Positions 15,961 through 23,748 of a stretch of DNA of 50,215 nucleotides are shown here, piece by piece. Under the pieces are notes generated by a model. It was not told the origin of the DNA, ran no database searches, and saw nothing but the letters and a program-made list of their open reading frames with translations. The stretch is taken from NCBI GenBank assembly GCA_964623515.1, contig CAZURV010000013.1, positions 1 to 50,215 of the forward strand, given 5' to 3'. The position numbers and the translations under genes are program-made. Numbering within the stretch: position 1 is the stretch's first letter; each line of letters begins with the position of its first letter. Source of the stretch: RUG714 sp964623515 (GTDB taxonomy: Bacteria; Bacillota; Clostridia; Oscillospirales; Acutalibacteraceae).

Positions 15961-16349
15961 TTATCTCCTCCGAAATATCTGTAATCTTTGAATTCAAGTC
16001 TTTGTCCGGATTCAATCGTTATAGATGAAAGCGAACCGTTTTCCTTTGCCTGGCGGATTTCGCTTACAGAACAGTTGCGGTAAACCGTATGTCCTGTTTC
16101 ATCCATAATTCCCAAAGAAAAAATCCCATCCGGTATGGAAAAACTGTCATCCGGGACAGGCGTCCGAGTTATTTCGATTTTATAAAATTTACTTACGGGA
16201 ACAACATCGGTTGACGGTTCTGCTTTGAGCGCATATGCTTTTCTCTGACTCCCCTCCGTTACGATGCTGATTTTTGTTACGGCGGGTATGGGAAAAGAAT
16301 TGATGAATATTTTTGTCTGCGAAAAATGTTCTTTATATAAAAACTCCAT
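15945..16349 (-). CDS. Tube-like tail protein, tentative
   Basis: 134 aa. The pattern KIFINSFPIPAVTKISIVTE, then FYKIEITRTPVPDDSFSIPD and YRNCSVSEIRQAKENG, recalls the beta-barrel tail-tube/hub fold (XkdM-like) in which a ring subunit ends in a 'nc.v' strand. No direct motif proves it. Its stop/start pairs overlap both neighbours. If it is a tube protein it is the only one in the locus and no length-setting tape measure exists. Confidence 0.4.
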   Translation of the reverse strand: MEFLYKEHFSQTKIFINSFPIPAVTKISIVTEGSQRKAYALKAEPSTDVVPVSKFYKIEITRTPVPDDSFSIPDGIFSLGIMDETGHTVYRNCSVSEIRQAKENGSLSSITIESGQRLEFKDYRYFGGDKCLTV

Positions 16350-16663
16350 CAGTTTTCCACCTCCAAATTTACCGCAACACGAACAGGCCGAACGGAGTCA
16401 GGCTGATTATAATCAAATTGAAACGTATATTCCCCTTGCTCCTCCGAGATACTGATATTTCTGCATTCAAGAATTATGCCTTCTTCTTTGAAATCAATCA
16501 ACGTATTGATACACTTATCCAGCACAGCATAAATATCAAGCCCCAAATTATGATTGATCCGTACATATTCCTCAAGCCTTGTATTGAATTCCCGTGTGAT
16601 TTCCGGAAGTGTATCGGCATAGGAAATACCGGAATTCGGCCAGTCTATATTTATAGTGTTCAT
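16349..16663 (-). CDS. Hypothetical phage protein (104 aa)
   Basis: No recognised domain. Start MNTINIDWPNSGISYADTLP; ends in RVAVNLEVEN. Predicted mixed alpha/beta from the look of the sequence. ATG overlaps the preceding stop (ATGA) with an AAAGGA site; it sits between the neck-type gene and the tube-like gene, so a tail-assembly or stopper role is possible. Confidence 0.6.
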   Translation of the reverse strand: MNTINIDWPNSGISYADTLPEITREFNTRLEEYVRINHNLGLDIYAVLDKCINTLIDFKEEGIILECRNISISEEQGEYTFQFDYNQPDSVRPVRVAVNLEVEN

Positions 16664-17145
16664 ATATCCGTTCCTTTCACAACACTTACCAAATTATGAT
16701 TCTCACTTTCTTTGACTATAATATTAAATGAAGCCGTAGTTTCCATAATATATGCGCCTGTGGTGCGGTCATAATCAAGCGCCGAACACGAAGTGGAATC
16801 TACTTTATGTCCGCTGTAAAAAATCAGTCTGTTCAATATTTTTTCATATATATCGTAGCAGGTTTTACCGCCATACTTGTTCGGAACATATATATCAATG
16901 CTCAGACAAAGTTTAAGTGAGCCTGAAGTGATGTATTTCCCTTCCCTGCGATAAAGCAGATTTCCTGCAAAAATATTGTTTGAATCAATGCTCTTTATTC
17001 CCAAAGCAATGGTATTGTATCTCAGCGGAACGTCTTTCGGAGTTTTGGGATACTGCACGGCAAATTTTACATTTGGGAGGTCTTCAATTCCGGAAATATC
17101 GTTTACGATGTCGTCCATAATTTTTTCAAATATTCCGTTACTCAT
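16660..17145 (-). CDS. Hypothetical tail-completion/terminator-type protein (161 aa)
   Basis: Starts at ATG 17145 (ATGAGTAA overlap with the upstream stop, GGGTGG nine bases before); a TTG nine bases earlier is an alternative. Sequence MSNGIFEKIMDDIVNDISGI, then IYVPNKYGGKTCYDIYEKIL, with beta strands at the C-terminus. Position after two connector genes matches the tail terminator/neck slot of siphoviral and myoviral late operons. Function is inferred from order only. Confidence 0.55.
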   Translation of the reverse strand: MSNGIFEKIMDDIVNDISGIEDLPNVKFAVQYPKTPKDVPLRYNTIALGIKSIDSNNIFAGNLLYRREGKYITSGSLKLCLSIDIYVPNKYGGKTCYDIYEKILNRLIFYSGHKVDSTSCSALDYDRTTGAYIMETTASFNIIVKESENHNLVSVVKGTDI

Positions 17146-17488
17146 CTTCTTCAACCACCCTTCTTAGAATAGCCCAGTTATATATAATTTCATCACCGAA
17201 AAAAACGCTCTCGCTTCTTTCAACCGTGCATTTCATGATGGAAGAGGAAAGTTTTGCTTTTCCCTCCATGTTTTTAAGGATTACATCGGCCGGTCCTATA
17301 TAGAGATAATAACATTCGCTGACTGTTCCGATAGGACTTTCCACATCGTTGAGATACATTTTGTTTTTATACCGTACCGGCTGAATAAATGCAAAGTATT
17401 CTCCGCTTGACCATCCGTCATCCGAATATGCCCTTACGGGCTGACCGTATTTATTGATAAGCCGCTTAACTTGCATGCTTCTTTTCAT
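17138..17488 (-). CDS. Hypothetical head-tail connector-type protein (116 aa)
   Basis: MKRSMQVKRLINKYGQPVRA, then YSDDGWSSGEYFAFIQPVRY. It is mostly beta-rich. It starts after a GGGTGGTG site just past the preceding gene and overlaps the next one. Its place third after the capsid gene suggests a stopper/neck protein. No motif identifies it. Confidence 0.55.
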   Translation of the reverse strand: MKRSMQVKRLINKYGQPVRAYSDDGWSSGEYFAFIQPVRYKNKMYLNDVESPIGTVSECYYLYIGPADVILKNMEGKAKLSSSIMKCTVERSESVFFGDEIIYNWAILRRVVEEDE

Positions 17489-17489
17489 A

Positions 17490-17846
17490 TTACACCACCC
17501 TGAAACAAAAACTGCTTTGTCTGGCGTAAGGAGAAATTATGGAATACGCAAGCACTTTCAATTCGCTTATATCGCTTGTTTTGCCGGATTGATATACGCT
17601 TACATCGCCCGCTTCAAATTTGATTTCTCCACTGAGTTCTGCATTTTCAAAAACATAAATATAATAAAGCGCAAGTACGGCGGCGGCAGTCTCCGCGGCC
17701 GAATCTGCTCCGTCCGTTTTTCCCGGCTGTAAGCTGTTTTTTATTTCGTTTGCGGCAATCTGGCAAAAATGTTTATATAATTCTTTTTCGCTTTCATCAT
17801 AACCTGCAATTTCTTGGAGCCTGCTCCATACCGAATTATAATCCAT
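17490..17846 (-). CDS. Head-tail adaptor-like protein (118 aa)
   Basis: First gene after the capsid, with an alpha-helical N-terminal half (VWSRLQEIAGYDESEKELYK) and Ala-rich helix (AAETAAAVLALYYIYVFENA). This is the usual place and size of an adaptor (gp6/YqbG-like) that joins portal and neck. Ribosome site GAAGGGAG. Function inferred from order. Confidence 0.55.
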   Translation of the reverse strand: MDYNSVWSRLQEIAGYDESEKELYKHFCQIAANEIKNSLQPGKTDGADSAAETAAAVLALYYIYVFENAELSGEIKFEAGDVSVYQSGKTSDISELKVLAYSIISPYARQSSFCFRVV

Positions 17847-17867
17847 CTTTTCATTACTCCCTTCTTT

Positions 17868-17894
17868 ACGGCGGTCTGCATAGCAAACCGCCGT
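17868..17894. other. GC-rich hairpin behind the capsid gene
   Basis: ACGGCGGTNTGC/GCANACCGCCGT-type perfect stem. In the minus (gene) direction it is followed by AAAGAAGGG, not a U-run, so it is unlikely to terminate fully; it could stabilise the capsid mRNA or lower downstream expression. In the plus direction a TTTTTT tail would make a true terminator. Confidence 0.7.
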
Positions 17895-17908
17895 TTTTTA
17901 CAGCAAAA

Positions 17909-18907
17909 TCAGTTGGTTATGCTTACCTTGTATACCGCTTCACTGAAAAGCGTGGCGTAGCCGCTTGTTACAGTAACGGCCGCCCGCTCAAGCTGACGGT
18001 CAATAAGCTTGTCATATTCGGTAATCACATCGCCCGACTGAATATACTCAACAGCATAATTTTTATCAAAAGCATAAATCGTGCCTTCCGGAACTTTACC
18101 GGAAACAATAAGATTCGCTCCAAGCGGAGTTATCATCCTGCCCGTTTTTGAAAAGCTGAATCCGGCAACGGAATCTTTCATGTCGGTGATGGAAAGAATC
18201 TGTTTTGCAGCATCCGGGGAACAAAGTATAGTGTTCATTTCGAAAGTTTCAAACTTGCTCCAGAGATTCAGCAAATCGCTGTAAGTAAGAGCAGTATTAA
18301 CGCTCATTGTTCTCCCTGAATCCGAATCCGCCTCAAGATGCGCAATAAAATCCTCCATTTGACTTACTGCAATATATTCACCTATTTGCTTCAATGCAAC
18401 AGTGAAAACGTCAATCCTTTGAAATCTGACGGCCTCATATGACGCAACAAGCATTCTTCCTCTTTTATTTAGCTTTACAAGCTCATCTGAAATTTTCAAG
18501 TCAACCTGGGGAATAACCGCGCCCTCCGCAACGTTAGCCAGCGCTTTATCCTGCTCGTTCATAACAGGTCGGATAGTTCTGTAATCCACACCGTTTATGA
18601 TTGTTGAAGCCGCCGCAAGGTTTTCAATTCTATTGTATTCTCCCATTCCCTGCTTAACCGCACGTGAAACATATTCGGGGAAAAGCACACTCGAATCGCT
18701 TGTCTGGAAGAATTTTTCAACCCTATCCGAATTGGGCCCCGTAACTTTTATATCAAATCTTTTCAGTTGGCGCTGAAACGCATCCGAACCCTCAAGCTCT
18801 GTGCCTTCATATCGGCTCGAAGGATCCATTTCTTCAAGCACTTCGGAAAAAGATTTACCTGAATTATACATGCTTTTTTCAATTTTAATATTTTTATAAT
18901 TATCCAT
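17909..18907 (-). CDS. Major capsid protein (HK97-fold type)
   Basis: 332 aa from ATG 18907 (GGAGGTAAAA site); the frame is open another 32 codons but overlaps the decoration gene. Opens MDNYKNIKIEKSMYNSGKSF with a charged, helical first 80 residues, followed by SVLFPEYVSRAVKQGM, IPQVDLKISDELVKLNKRGR and a C-terminal core ending ATLFSEAVYKVSITN. Position after protease and decoration genes and these patterns indicate the capsid shell subunit. Confidence 0.85.
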   Translation of the reverse strand: MDNYKNIKIEKSMYNSGKSFSEVLEEMDPSSRYEGTELEGSDAFQRQLKRFDIKVTGPNSDRVEKFFQTSDSSVLFPEYVSRAVKQGMGEYNRIENLAAASTIINGVDYRTIRPVMNEQDKALANVAEGAVIPQVDLKISDELVKLNKRGRMLVASYEAVRFQRIDVFTVALKQIGEYIAVSQMEDFIAHLEADSDSGRTMSVNTALTYSDLLNLWSKFETFEMNTILCSPDAAKQILSITDMKDSVAGFSFSKTGRMITPLGANLIVSGKVPEGTIYAFDKNYAVEYIQSGDVITEYDKLIDRQLERAAVTVTSGYATLFSEAVYKVSITN

Positions 18908-18920
18908 TTTTACCTCCGAA

Positions 18921-19307
18921 TCAGAATAAAATGAAGCCGGCTTTTCTGCCTTCTGTTTTAATAACCATAATATCTCTTCCGCGGGACATACTCTCGTCGT
19001 CAAAATTTAAATTCGTACCGTAGCAGTCCAAAAAATTATCGCCGTCCGGAATAACTTTATGCATCCCGATACTGATAGGATCGTTAAACTCATATTCCAT
19101 ATAGCCCTTTACCTGCACCGCAACAATATCGTTGCGGTAATCAGACATCGCAATCCCCACAAAAGTATTGTTTTCAATATCGTATCCCGCTTTTACATAT
19201 CCGCTGTTTTCAGCGTCAAAAATAATCAAAGAGCCTTTTTTTATTGTTGTATCCTTGGTAGGAAAAGTAACCACCAATTCACCGATTCCGTTATAAGAAA
19301 CATTCAT
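18921..19307 (-). CDS. Capsid decoration-like protein (128 aa)
   Basis: Sequence MNVSYNGIGELVVTFPTKDT, KKGSLIIFDAENSGYVKAGY, and GIAMSDYRNDIVAVQVKGYM. This beta-rich pattern with turnover of 'p.G..V.l' motifs resembles gpD/decoration proteins that lie between protease and capsid. Strong AGGAGG site; 13 bp before the capsid start. A head-fibre role is the alternative. Confidence 0.55.
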   Translation of the reverse strand: MNVSYNGIGELVVTFPTKDTTIKKGSLIIFDAENSGYVKAGYDIENNTFVGIAMSDYRNDIVAVQVKGYMEYEFNDPISIGMHKVIPDGDNFLDCYGTNLNFDDESMSRGRDIMVIKTEGRKAGFILF

Positions 19308-19318
19308 AATATATCCTC

Positions 19319-19666
19319 CTAAATATTAAACTGCGAGCTGTCAAATTTCTGAACAGCTTTTTCTTCTGCAAGCTGAAGATTTAACGGTGCAATTTCATTT
19401 GCTTTATCCGCAAAAGCACTTTTAAACGCAAGCAACTCATCTACGCTGAGTGCCTCCGCAATAGAAATAAAAGTGTCCTTGTTCATTGACGGAAGCACAA
19501 GCGAACAAAGTTTGTTTACTTCGCCGGCAAGCTGTTTTCTGTACATATCCGCTGATTTTGCTTTTTGCTCAAGTCTTCCGATATATCTCAGAATTTCTTC
19601 CGCAAGTTTTTTATCTATTACGGTTTCATCCTTTACAGAAGACAAAGCTTTTTTCACTTCACTCAT
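19319..19666 (-). CDS. Internal-start scaffold protein (within protease gene)
   Basis: About 115 aa, MSEVKKALSSVKDETVIDKK onward, same frame as the protease. It is predicted because AAAGGAGAAAAAAAT stands just before the ATG (spacing eight), a standard strong site that would have no purpose inside a gene otherwise. Phage lambda C/Nu3 uses the same layout. It would give a free scaffold besides the protease-scaffold fusion. Confidence 0.6.
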   Translation of the reverse strand: MSEVKKALSSVKDETVIDKKLAEEILRYIGRLEQKAKSADMYRKQLAGEVNKLCSLVLPSMNKDTFISIAEALSVDELLAFKSAFADKANEIAPLNLQLAEEKAVQKFDSSQFNI

Positions 19667-20284
19667 ATTTTTTTCTCCTTTTATCCGCATAAAGTTCTTA
19701 GTTATCCCCGCGCCTTTTTGAGCGGGAACCGCCACAAAGCTCCATTCATACGCATCCGATACGCCGCTCAGTTCTCCGTAACAAAGCGCACCGTCATAAA
19801 TTTCCCCGCAACGGTGCGCACATTTTCCCGAACGCATCTCTTCTCCGCATATGGAACAAATTTTTTCGGTCATTGCGCACGCAATGCTAACCTCTTTTTT
19901 GATACCGCTTTCAATTTCCTCTATTAAATCTTTATTTTTCTCCGTCTTCGGGATATATGCTTTCGCTTTAAGCAGTTTAACCGCCTTGCCGTATCCGTCA
20001 GTTTCACCGCTGTACTCTGTATGACATTCAAACGTTCTCGCAACCTGATTTTCAGCTTTGGCACAGTGATCGAAAATACCTGTTTTTCCTACGAACATTT
20101 CAGCAAGTTCATCAAGTGCTTCATCACTGAAACGTTCATATTCCCTGTCAATCCTGTTGTCGCACAGTGTAAGCGAAAAAACGTAAACGTCATCAGCCCC
20201 GAGTTCACGGCGGGAAAAACCGTTTATTTTTTTCAAGTCTTCGCTTGTAACCGAATTATTTTTTTCCGCAAATCCGTTTTTCAA
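19319..20284 (-). CDS. Prohead protease with C-terminal scaffold domain
   Basis: 321 aa. The protease half shows GKTGIFDHCAK (His73) and KKEVSIACAM (Ser133), the expected catalytic His and Ser of phage maturation proteases. A zinc-ribbon-like insert follows (Cys143, Cys146, Cys155, His157/Cys159). After residue 206 the chain becomes helical and charged, like a scaffold. An internal in-frame ATG at 19666 (Met207) has its own strong AAAGGAG site. Start 20284 overlaps the portal stop by four bases. Confidence 0.78.
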   Translation of the reverse strand: MKNGFAEKNNSVTSEDLKKINGFSRRELGADDVYVFSLTLCDNRIDREYERFSDEALDELAEMFVGKTGIFDHCAKAENQVARTFECHTEYSGETDGYGKAVKLLKAKAYIPKTEKNKDLIEEIESGIKKEVSIACAMTEKICSICGEEMRSGKCAHRCGEIYDGALCYGELSGVSDAYEWSFVAVPAQKGAGITKNFMRIKGEKNMSEVKKALSSVKDETVIDKKLAEEILRYIGRLEQKAKSADMYRKQLAGEVNKLCSLVLPSMNKDTFISIAEALSVDELLAFKSAFADKANEIAPLNLQLAEEKAVQKFDSSQFNI

Positions 20285-21426
20285 TTTTTCTCCTCTCCTC
20301 TGCTGTTTCGTTCAAGCGCCTCAGCCTGCGCATTATACAGACGCGCTCTGCTTATATCTACCTGATCCTGCAGAGTAATATCATCCCAAACGATTTCAAA
20401 CTTTTCGGGATAGCCGTTAAAGCGCATCCACATACGAACAATTTTCCCTATTACGGGAGTAAGAATCCTTCTGTAAGCCTCCAGCTCGCTGGTAAGCACA
20501 TCGGCCTGTTGAAAACTCATTCTCTCTGTAGAACTCCAAGACAATCCAAGCATAAACGGCGGAAGCCCTGTTTTGGCAACAATCTGTTCCAGCATCTGCC
20601 GTACCGGGACATCACTGTCCAGAATCTGATTGTCAGCGCCGATAACTTTTACAGATACGTCACCTACTGATACAAAATCTTTAACCGCGCCCTTGCTGCT
20701 CATCGCATTTGACCATTGAGACGCTATCTCATTGGCTATCTCCTGCGCGTCTCCGGTAAAATCGCCCGATGGCTTGTAATTTACCGCAAAGCGCAGATTC
20801 CCGATTCTTTCCCAGTTAACGCCAATCGTATTGTATATTTTCATCAGAATATCTGTTATAAACGGCATACCGCTGAGCATTGAATTCCCGGCAAGACTGT
20901 CCGCACAGGGATTCAACGCCGAAAACAATATAAGCTGCGGATACTTTATTTTTTGCATCTCTCCGGAGGCAGACGTTTTATAAAGCTCCATATCCAGAGA
21001 ATTTTTACGCCTTTTTACCTGAAGATTATCAAGAGACGCGTTGTAAAGTCCACAGATTTTTCCTGCGGAAACAACAATTTCTCCCACTGCCGTGCCATAA
21101 GTTAAGAGTTCCTCAAAATAAGTAGAGACGAACGCTTCAATTCCCTGCTGATTTCCGCCTACGTTAACATTCGTCAAAAAATCCTCCAGCTCGTTCTGAA
21201 TACGCTTGTTCGAACATGCAACCGAAAATCCTCCGGTAAGCCTTGTGAGTTTAAGAATTGCCGCGTCGATAATCGGAACCGCTTCGCGTAACGCGGAATA
21301 AAGCTTGAACTGCGGTCGGTTTAGCGGAATATAATTTAAAAATCCAGAAAACGGATGCATGTTTGTTCTTTCGGTTTGTATTCCGCAGGCAGCGGCTGTC
21401 TTTTCTTTTTTACTGAATAACCCCAT
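20281..21426 (-). CDS. Phage portal protein
   Basis: 381 aa. Dodecameric DNA entry ring and connector. Typical features: early SALREAVPIIDAAILKLTRL, GTAVGEIVVSAGKICGLYNA, and the crown/stem region ending FMLGLSWSSTERMSFQQADV, AYRRILTPVIGKIVRMWMRF. Start at ATG 21426 after AGGAGGGAAT; it follows terL by 20 bp and precedes the protease with overlap. Confidence 0.87.
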   Translation of the reverse strand: MGLFSKKEKTAAACGIQTERTNMHPFSGFLNYIPLNRPQFKLYSALREAVPIIDAAILKLTRLTGGFSVACSNKRIQNELEDFLTNVNVGGNQQGIEAFVSTYFEELLTYGTAVGEIVVSAGKICGLYNASLDNLQVKRRKNSLDMELYKTSASGEMQKIKYPQLILFSALNPCADSLAGNSMLSGMPFITDILMKIYNTIGVNWERIGNLRFAVNYKPSGDFTGDAQEIANEIASQWSNAMSSKGAVKDFVSVGDVSVKVIGADNQILDSDVPVRQMLEQIVAKTGLPPFMLGLSWSSTERMSFQQADVLTSELEAYRRILTPVIGKIVRMWMRFNGYPEKFEIVWDDITLQDQVDISRARLYNAQAEALERNSRGEEKN

Positions 21427-21446
21427 ATTCCCTCCTGAAATTTTAT

Positions 21447-22721
21447 TTAATATCTGCGGCTGACAGCGGCGGAATAAAATCCGCTGCGCTGTTCCTGCAT
21501 AGCTGTTGAAACGAAATAACGCATATCGTCCATCGCGTGGTCGTTTGTTTTTTTCGGAATGTCTTTTCCCGCCTTTTCATCCCAGCAGTATAGGGAAAAT
21601 TCCCTGATAATATCCCTGCATGCGGGACCTATAAATATCCTGCCTGATTTTAAAGCGTCGCTGACCTTTCGGATTCCGTTCACAACATCGTTTTTTGCAG
21701 GAAGTACTCGGAATTGCCCGTGCCGCCTGATACATTCAATGAAACTCAGAGCAGAAGGATCGACAATTACCGCGCATATATCCCTATCGCCCGCGAGTTT
21801 TTCAAGTTCAACATAATATTCTTCATCGGTTTTTAAAACTTTGGAAAGGCGTGAATTATGATAATATTCATCTATTCTGTACCAAATGCCGTCCGCCTTG
21901 CCCCAAAGCCCCATTGAACAGGGATTTGCCGTGCCGTAATCACAGGAAATATAATATTTTTCCGGTTCGCTTTCAGGTTTACGACAGTTTACGCTGGGAT
22001 TAAACATCGGATAAACCAATCCTTCGGCGTTTACCCACTTCCCCTCAACGAATCTTTCATAAAACGTACCACTGTACATATTTCTGTATCGTTCGATAAT
22101 CTCCGCGGTCAGAGACGGATTATCAAGCATTATGAAGTGCAGATAAAACGCATTTTTTTCTCTGCTCTTTTTTATCCATTCCTTGTAGAACCAGTGATAC
22201 GGATTTTCGGGATTGCAGTTAAACCAGAATTTACTGCCCTCTACCGAACATCTTGCAACCGCCTGTTCTACAAAAGAACGAGGCATCAGTGCAACCTCGT
22301 CAAGAAGCACTCCCGCCAGAGTCATACCCTGAATCAGCGCGGCGCTTGATTCGTCCCTGCCGCCGAATAAATAATATCTGTTTGTCTTTCCGTCAAGTGT
22401 TATCTCCATAAAGTTCTGCGAATATTTAAGCTTCACTTCAAAACCGATAGACTCTATAACGGGAATAAGAGGCGTGATAACATTTCTTTTTAAAGAAGCA
22501 ATCGTTTTCCCGCATACGGCGAAGCTTTCATCCGAAAAACGGTAAAACGACCACGCGATGAATGAAATAAACATAGATACGGTTTTTCCCGACCTGACCG
22601 CACCGTCGCATATAACCGCGTCATAAAATTCATAACCGCTTCCGCTACACCACCAGGTGAGTACTTTAAGTTGCTTCAGAGAAAATGGTTTGAATGCAAT
22701 GCTTTTTTTCTTTTTAATCAT
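21447..22721 (-). CDS. Terminase large subunit
   Basis: 424 aa from ATG 22721, which overlaps the terS stop (ATGATTAA); an upstream in-frame extension to 22790 lies within terS. The packaging ATPase has Walker A GAVRSGKT (40-47) and Walker B VLLDEV (138-143), and nuclease carboxylates appear in YYISCDYGTANP and AVIVDPSA. Resembles the PBSX-type TerL. It cuts and packages DNA with the small subunit. All motifs look intact. Confidence 0.92.
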   Translation of the reverse strand: MIKKKKSIAFKPFSLKQLKVLTWWCSGSGYEFYDAVICDGAVRSGKTVSMFISFIAWSFYRFSDESFAVCGKTIASLKRNVITPLIPVIESIGFEVKLKYSQNFMEITLDGKTNRYYLFGGRDESSAALIQGMTLAGVLLDEVALMPRSFVEQAVARCSVEGSKFWFNCNPENPYHWFYKEWIKKSREKNAFYLHFIMLDNPSLTAEIIERYRNMYSGTFYERFVEGKWVNAEGLVYPMFNPSVNCRKPESEPEKYYISCDYGTANPCSMGLWGKADGIWYRIDEYYHNSRLSKVLKTDEEYYVELEKLAGDRDICAVIVDPSALSFIECIRRHGQFRVLPAKNDVVNGIRKVSDALKSGRIFIGPACRDIIREFSLYCWDEKAGKDIPKKTNDHAMDDMRYFVSTAMQEQRSGFYSAAVSRRY

Positions 22722-23196
22722 ATTTACCGATGTCCTTGATGGCCATTGCGCTTTTTTCAAGCGCCTTGTAAAACGGCACTGCGGAATCAATTACGTCATC
22801 GTTGCTCATCTGCGCAAGCTCCGCAAGCGCTTTAAGCCGGTCAAAAAACTTCACTTCAATTCCTCCTGTTTTCTGAAATTTAATTTCGGAAACATTGAAT
22901 AAATCAAGGCCGTCAATAAATTCGGCGCTCATATTTTCGCGATCAGCGAAAATCAGCTTCAGAGCATCAGCAACGCCGCCGAACGCCAGCTTTTCCAAAC
23001 CTGAAACCGTCAGGGCAAAAATATTGTCCCCTCTGCCTTTCAAAAGCGATTTTATATGCTTATTGATTTCGTCCCGTTCAAGTAGTTTCAGTGCGGATTT
23101 TTCAGGATTTATCCTGTAGCCTGATTTAAGCGCCGCTTCTTTCTTATTAAGTGTGCTCGCATAATACGAACAAAACAATTTCTCCTTATCTTTCAT
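22714..23196 (-). CDS. Terminase small subunit
   Basis: 160 aa. DNA-recognition subunit with an N-terminal HTH typical of TerS: DKEKLFCSYYASTLNKKEAA then LKSGYRINPEKSALKLLERD and EINKHIKSLL. C-terminal oligomerisation and TerL contact region. It has an AGAGGAGG site and lies first in the locus, 46 bp after a terminator. No sigma-A-like promoter is evident in that gap, compatible with a dedicated sigma-like activator. Confidence 0.88.
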   Translation of the reverse strand: MKDKEKLFCSYYASTLNKKEAALKSGYRINPEKSALKLLERDEINKHIKSLLKGRGDNIFALTVSGLEKLAFGGVADALKLIFADRENMSAEFIDGLDLFNVSEIKFQKTGGIEVKFFDRLKALAELAQMSNDDVIDSAVPFYKALEKSAMAIKDIGKYD

Positions 23197-23242
23197 AATG
23201 CCTCCTCTGAAAAAGTGCTTTCAACCATAAGGTAAAAAAGAA

Positions 23243-23273
23243 AAAAGGTGTACGCATCCGTACACCTTTTTGA
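23243..23273 (-). terminator. Terminator of the gtrA-end operon
   Basis: AAAAGGTGTACG-GAT-CGTACACCTTTT stem, T-rich tail on the minus strand (TTTTTTCTTTTTT). It insulates the phage locus from the upstream seven-gene operon; the A/T flanks would let it work from the other side as well. Confidence 0.88.
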
Positions 23274-23283
23274 ATATTTTTTT

Positions 23284-23748
23284 CTATATTTCGTTTTTTC
23301 CTTTTCTGCGAAAAATGATAAATTTTGAAAAAAAGTAATTCAGTATTACAACAATAAATGCAAGAATAATTTTCGCCGCAAAATCGCCTGTAATATTTAT
23401 ATTAAAAACCTTTAAAACGGTACCTGTCCATCCGAAAATTTTTACAATGAACAAACCGCCTTCTTCCACGCCCAGGGAAAGTAGACGCGCACCTATGAAC
23501 TCCGAAATTTCTCCGGCCAGCACTTTTTTATCTGTACTGCGGCTGTTAAACACAAAGATTTTATTTGTTACAAATGCAAACGCGACTGCCGCAATCCAGG
23601 CAATCACATTTGTAAAAAGCATCCGTTTTTTTCCTAAAACCAAATCAAGTAAATAATAAGAACCCCAGTTCACAAGCGTTGTTAAAACGCCAAAAACGAG
23701 ATACAGAAACATTTCTTTATTAAAAATATAATCTTTAATTTTTTTCAT
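23284..23748 (-). CDS. GtrA-family membrane protein
   Basis: 154 aa with four hydrophobic segments. The family signature is clear: FGVLTTLVNWGSYYLLDLVL and WIAAVAFAFVTNKIFVFNSR, then a second pair ending FFSKFIIFRRKGKNEI. GtrA-like proteins often help flip lipid-linked sugars or modify surface polysaccharide/teichoic acid. The start overlaps the previous stop by 14 bp. Last gene of the operon. Confidence 0.88.
   Translation of the reverse strand: MKKIKDYIFNKEMFLYLVFGVLTTLVNWGSYYLLDLVLGKKRMLFTNVIAWIAAVAFAFVTNKIFVFNSRSTDKKVLAGEISEFIGARLLSLGVEEGGLFIVKIFGWTGTVLKVFNINITGDFAAKIILAFIVVILNYFFSKFIIFRRKGKNEI

Larger units (their letters stand above)
12347..23196 (-). mobile_element. Compact phage-derived capsid/baseplate locus with SOS-controlled sigma gene
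   Basis: About 10.9 kb, all genes on the minus strand, in the order terminase small and large subunits, portal, protease/scaffold, decoration, capsid, connectors, tube-like, LysM, gp25, gpJ, YmfQ, fibre-like, 65-aa protein, sigma-like protein. All frames are intact and tightly packed, with many stop/start overlaps. Integrase, repressor, replication, sheath, tape-measure, holin and endolysin genes are not seen, and no attachment-site duplication was found by eye. It may be a domesticated particle, GTA-like system, satellite or degraded prophage. Confidence 0.85.

Noticed and set aside
12347..23196. Possible R-type tailocin (contractile bacteriocin)
   Set aside because: Terminase, portal and capsid genes are present and sheath is absent, the reverse of a tailocin.
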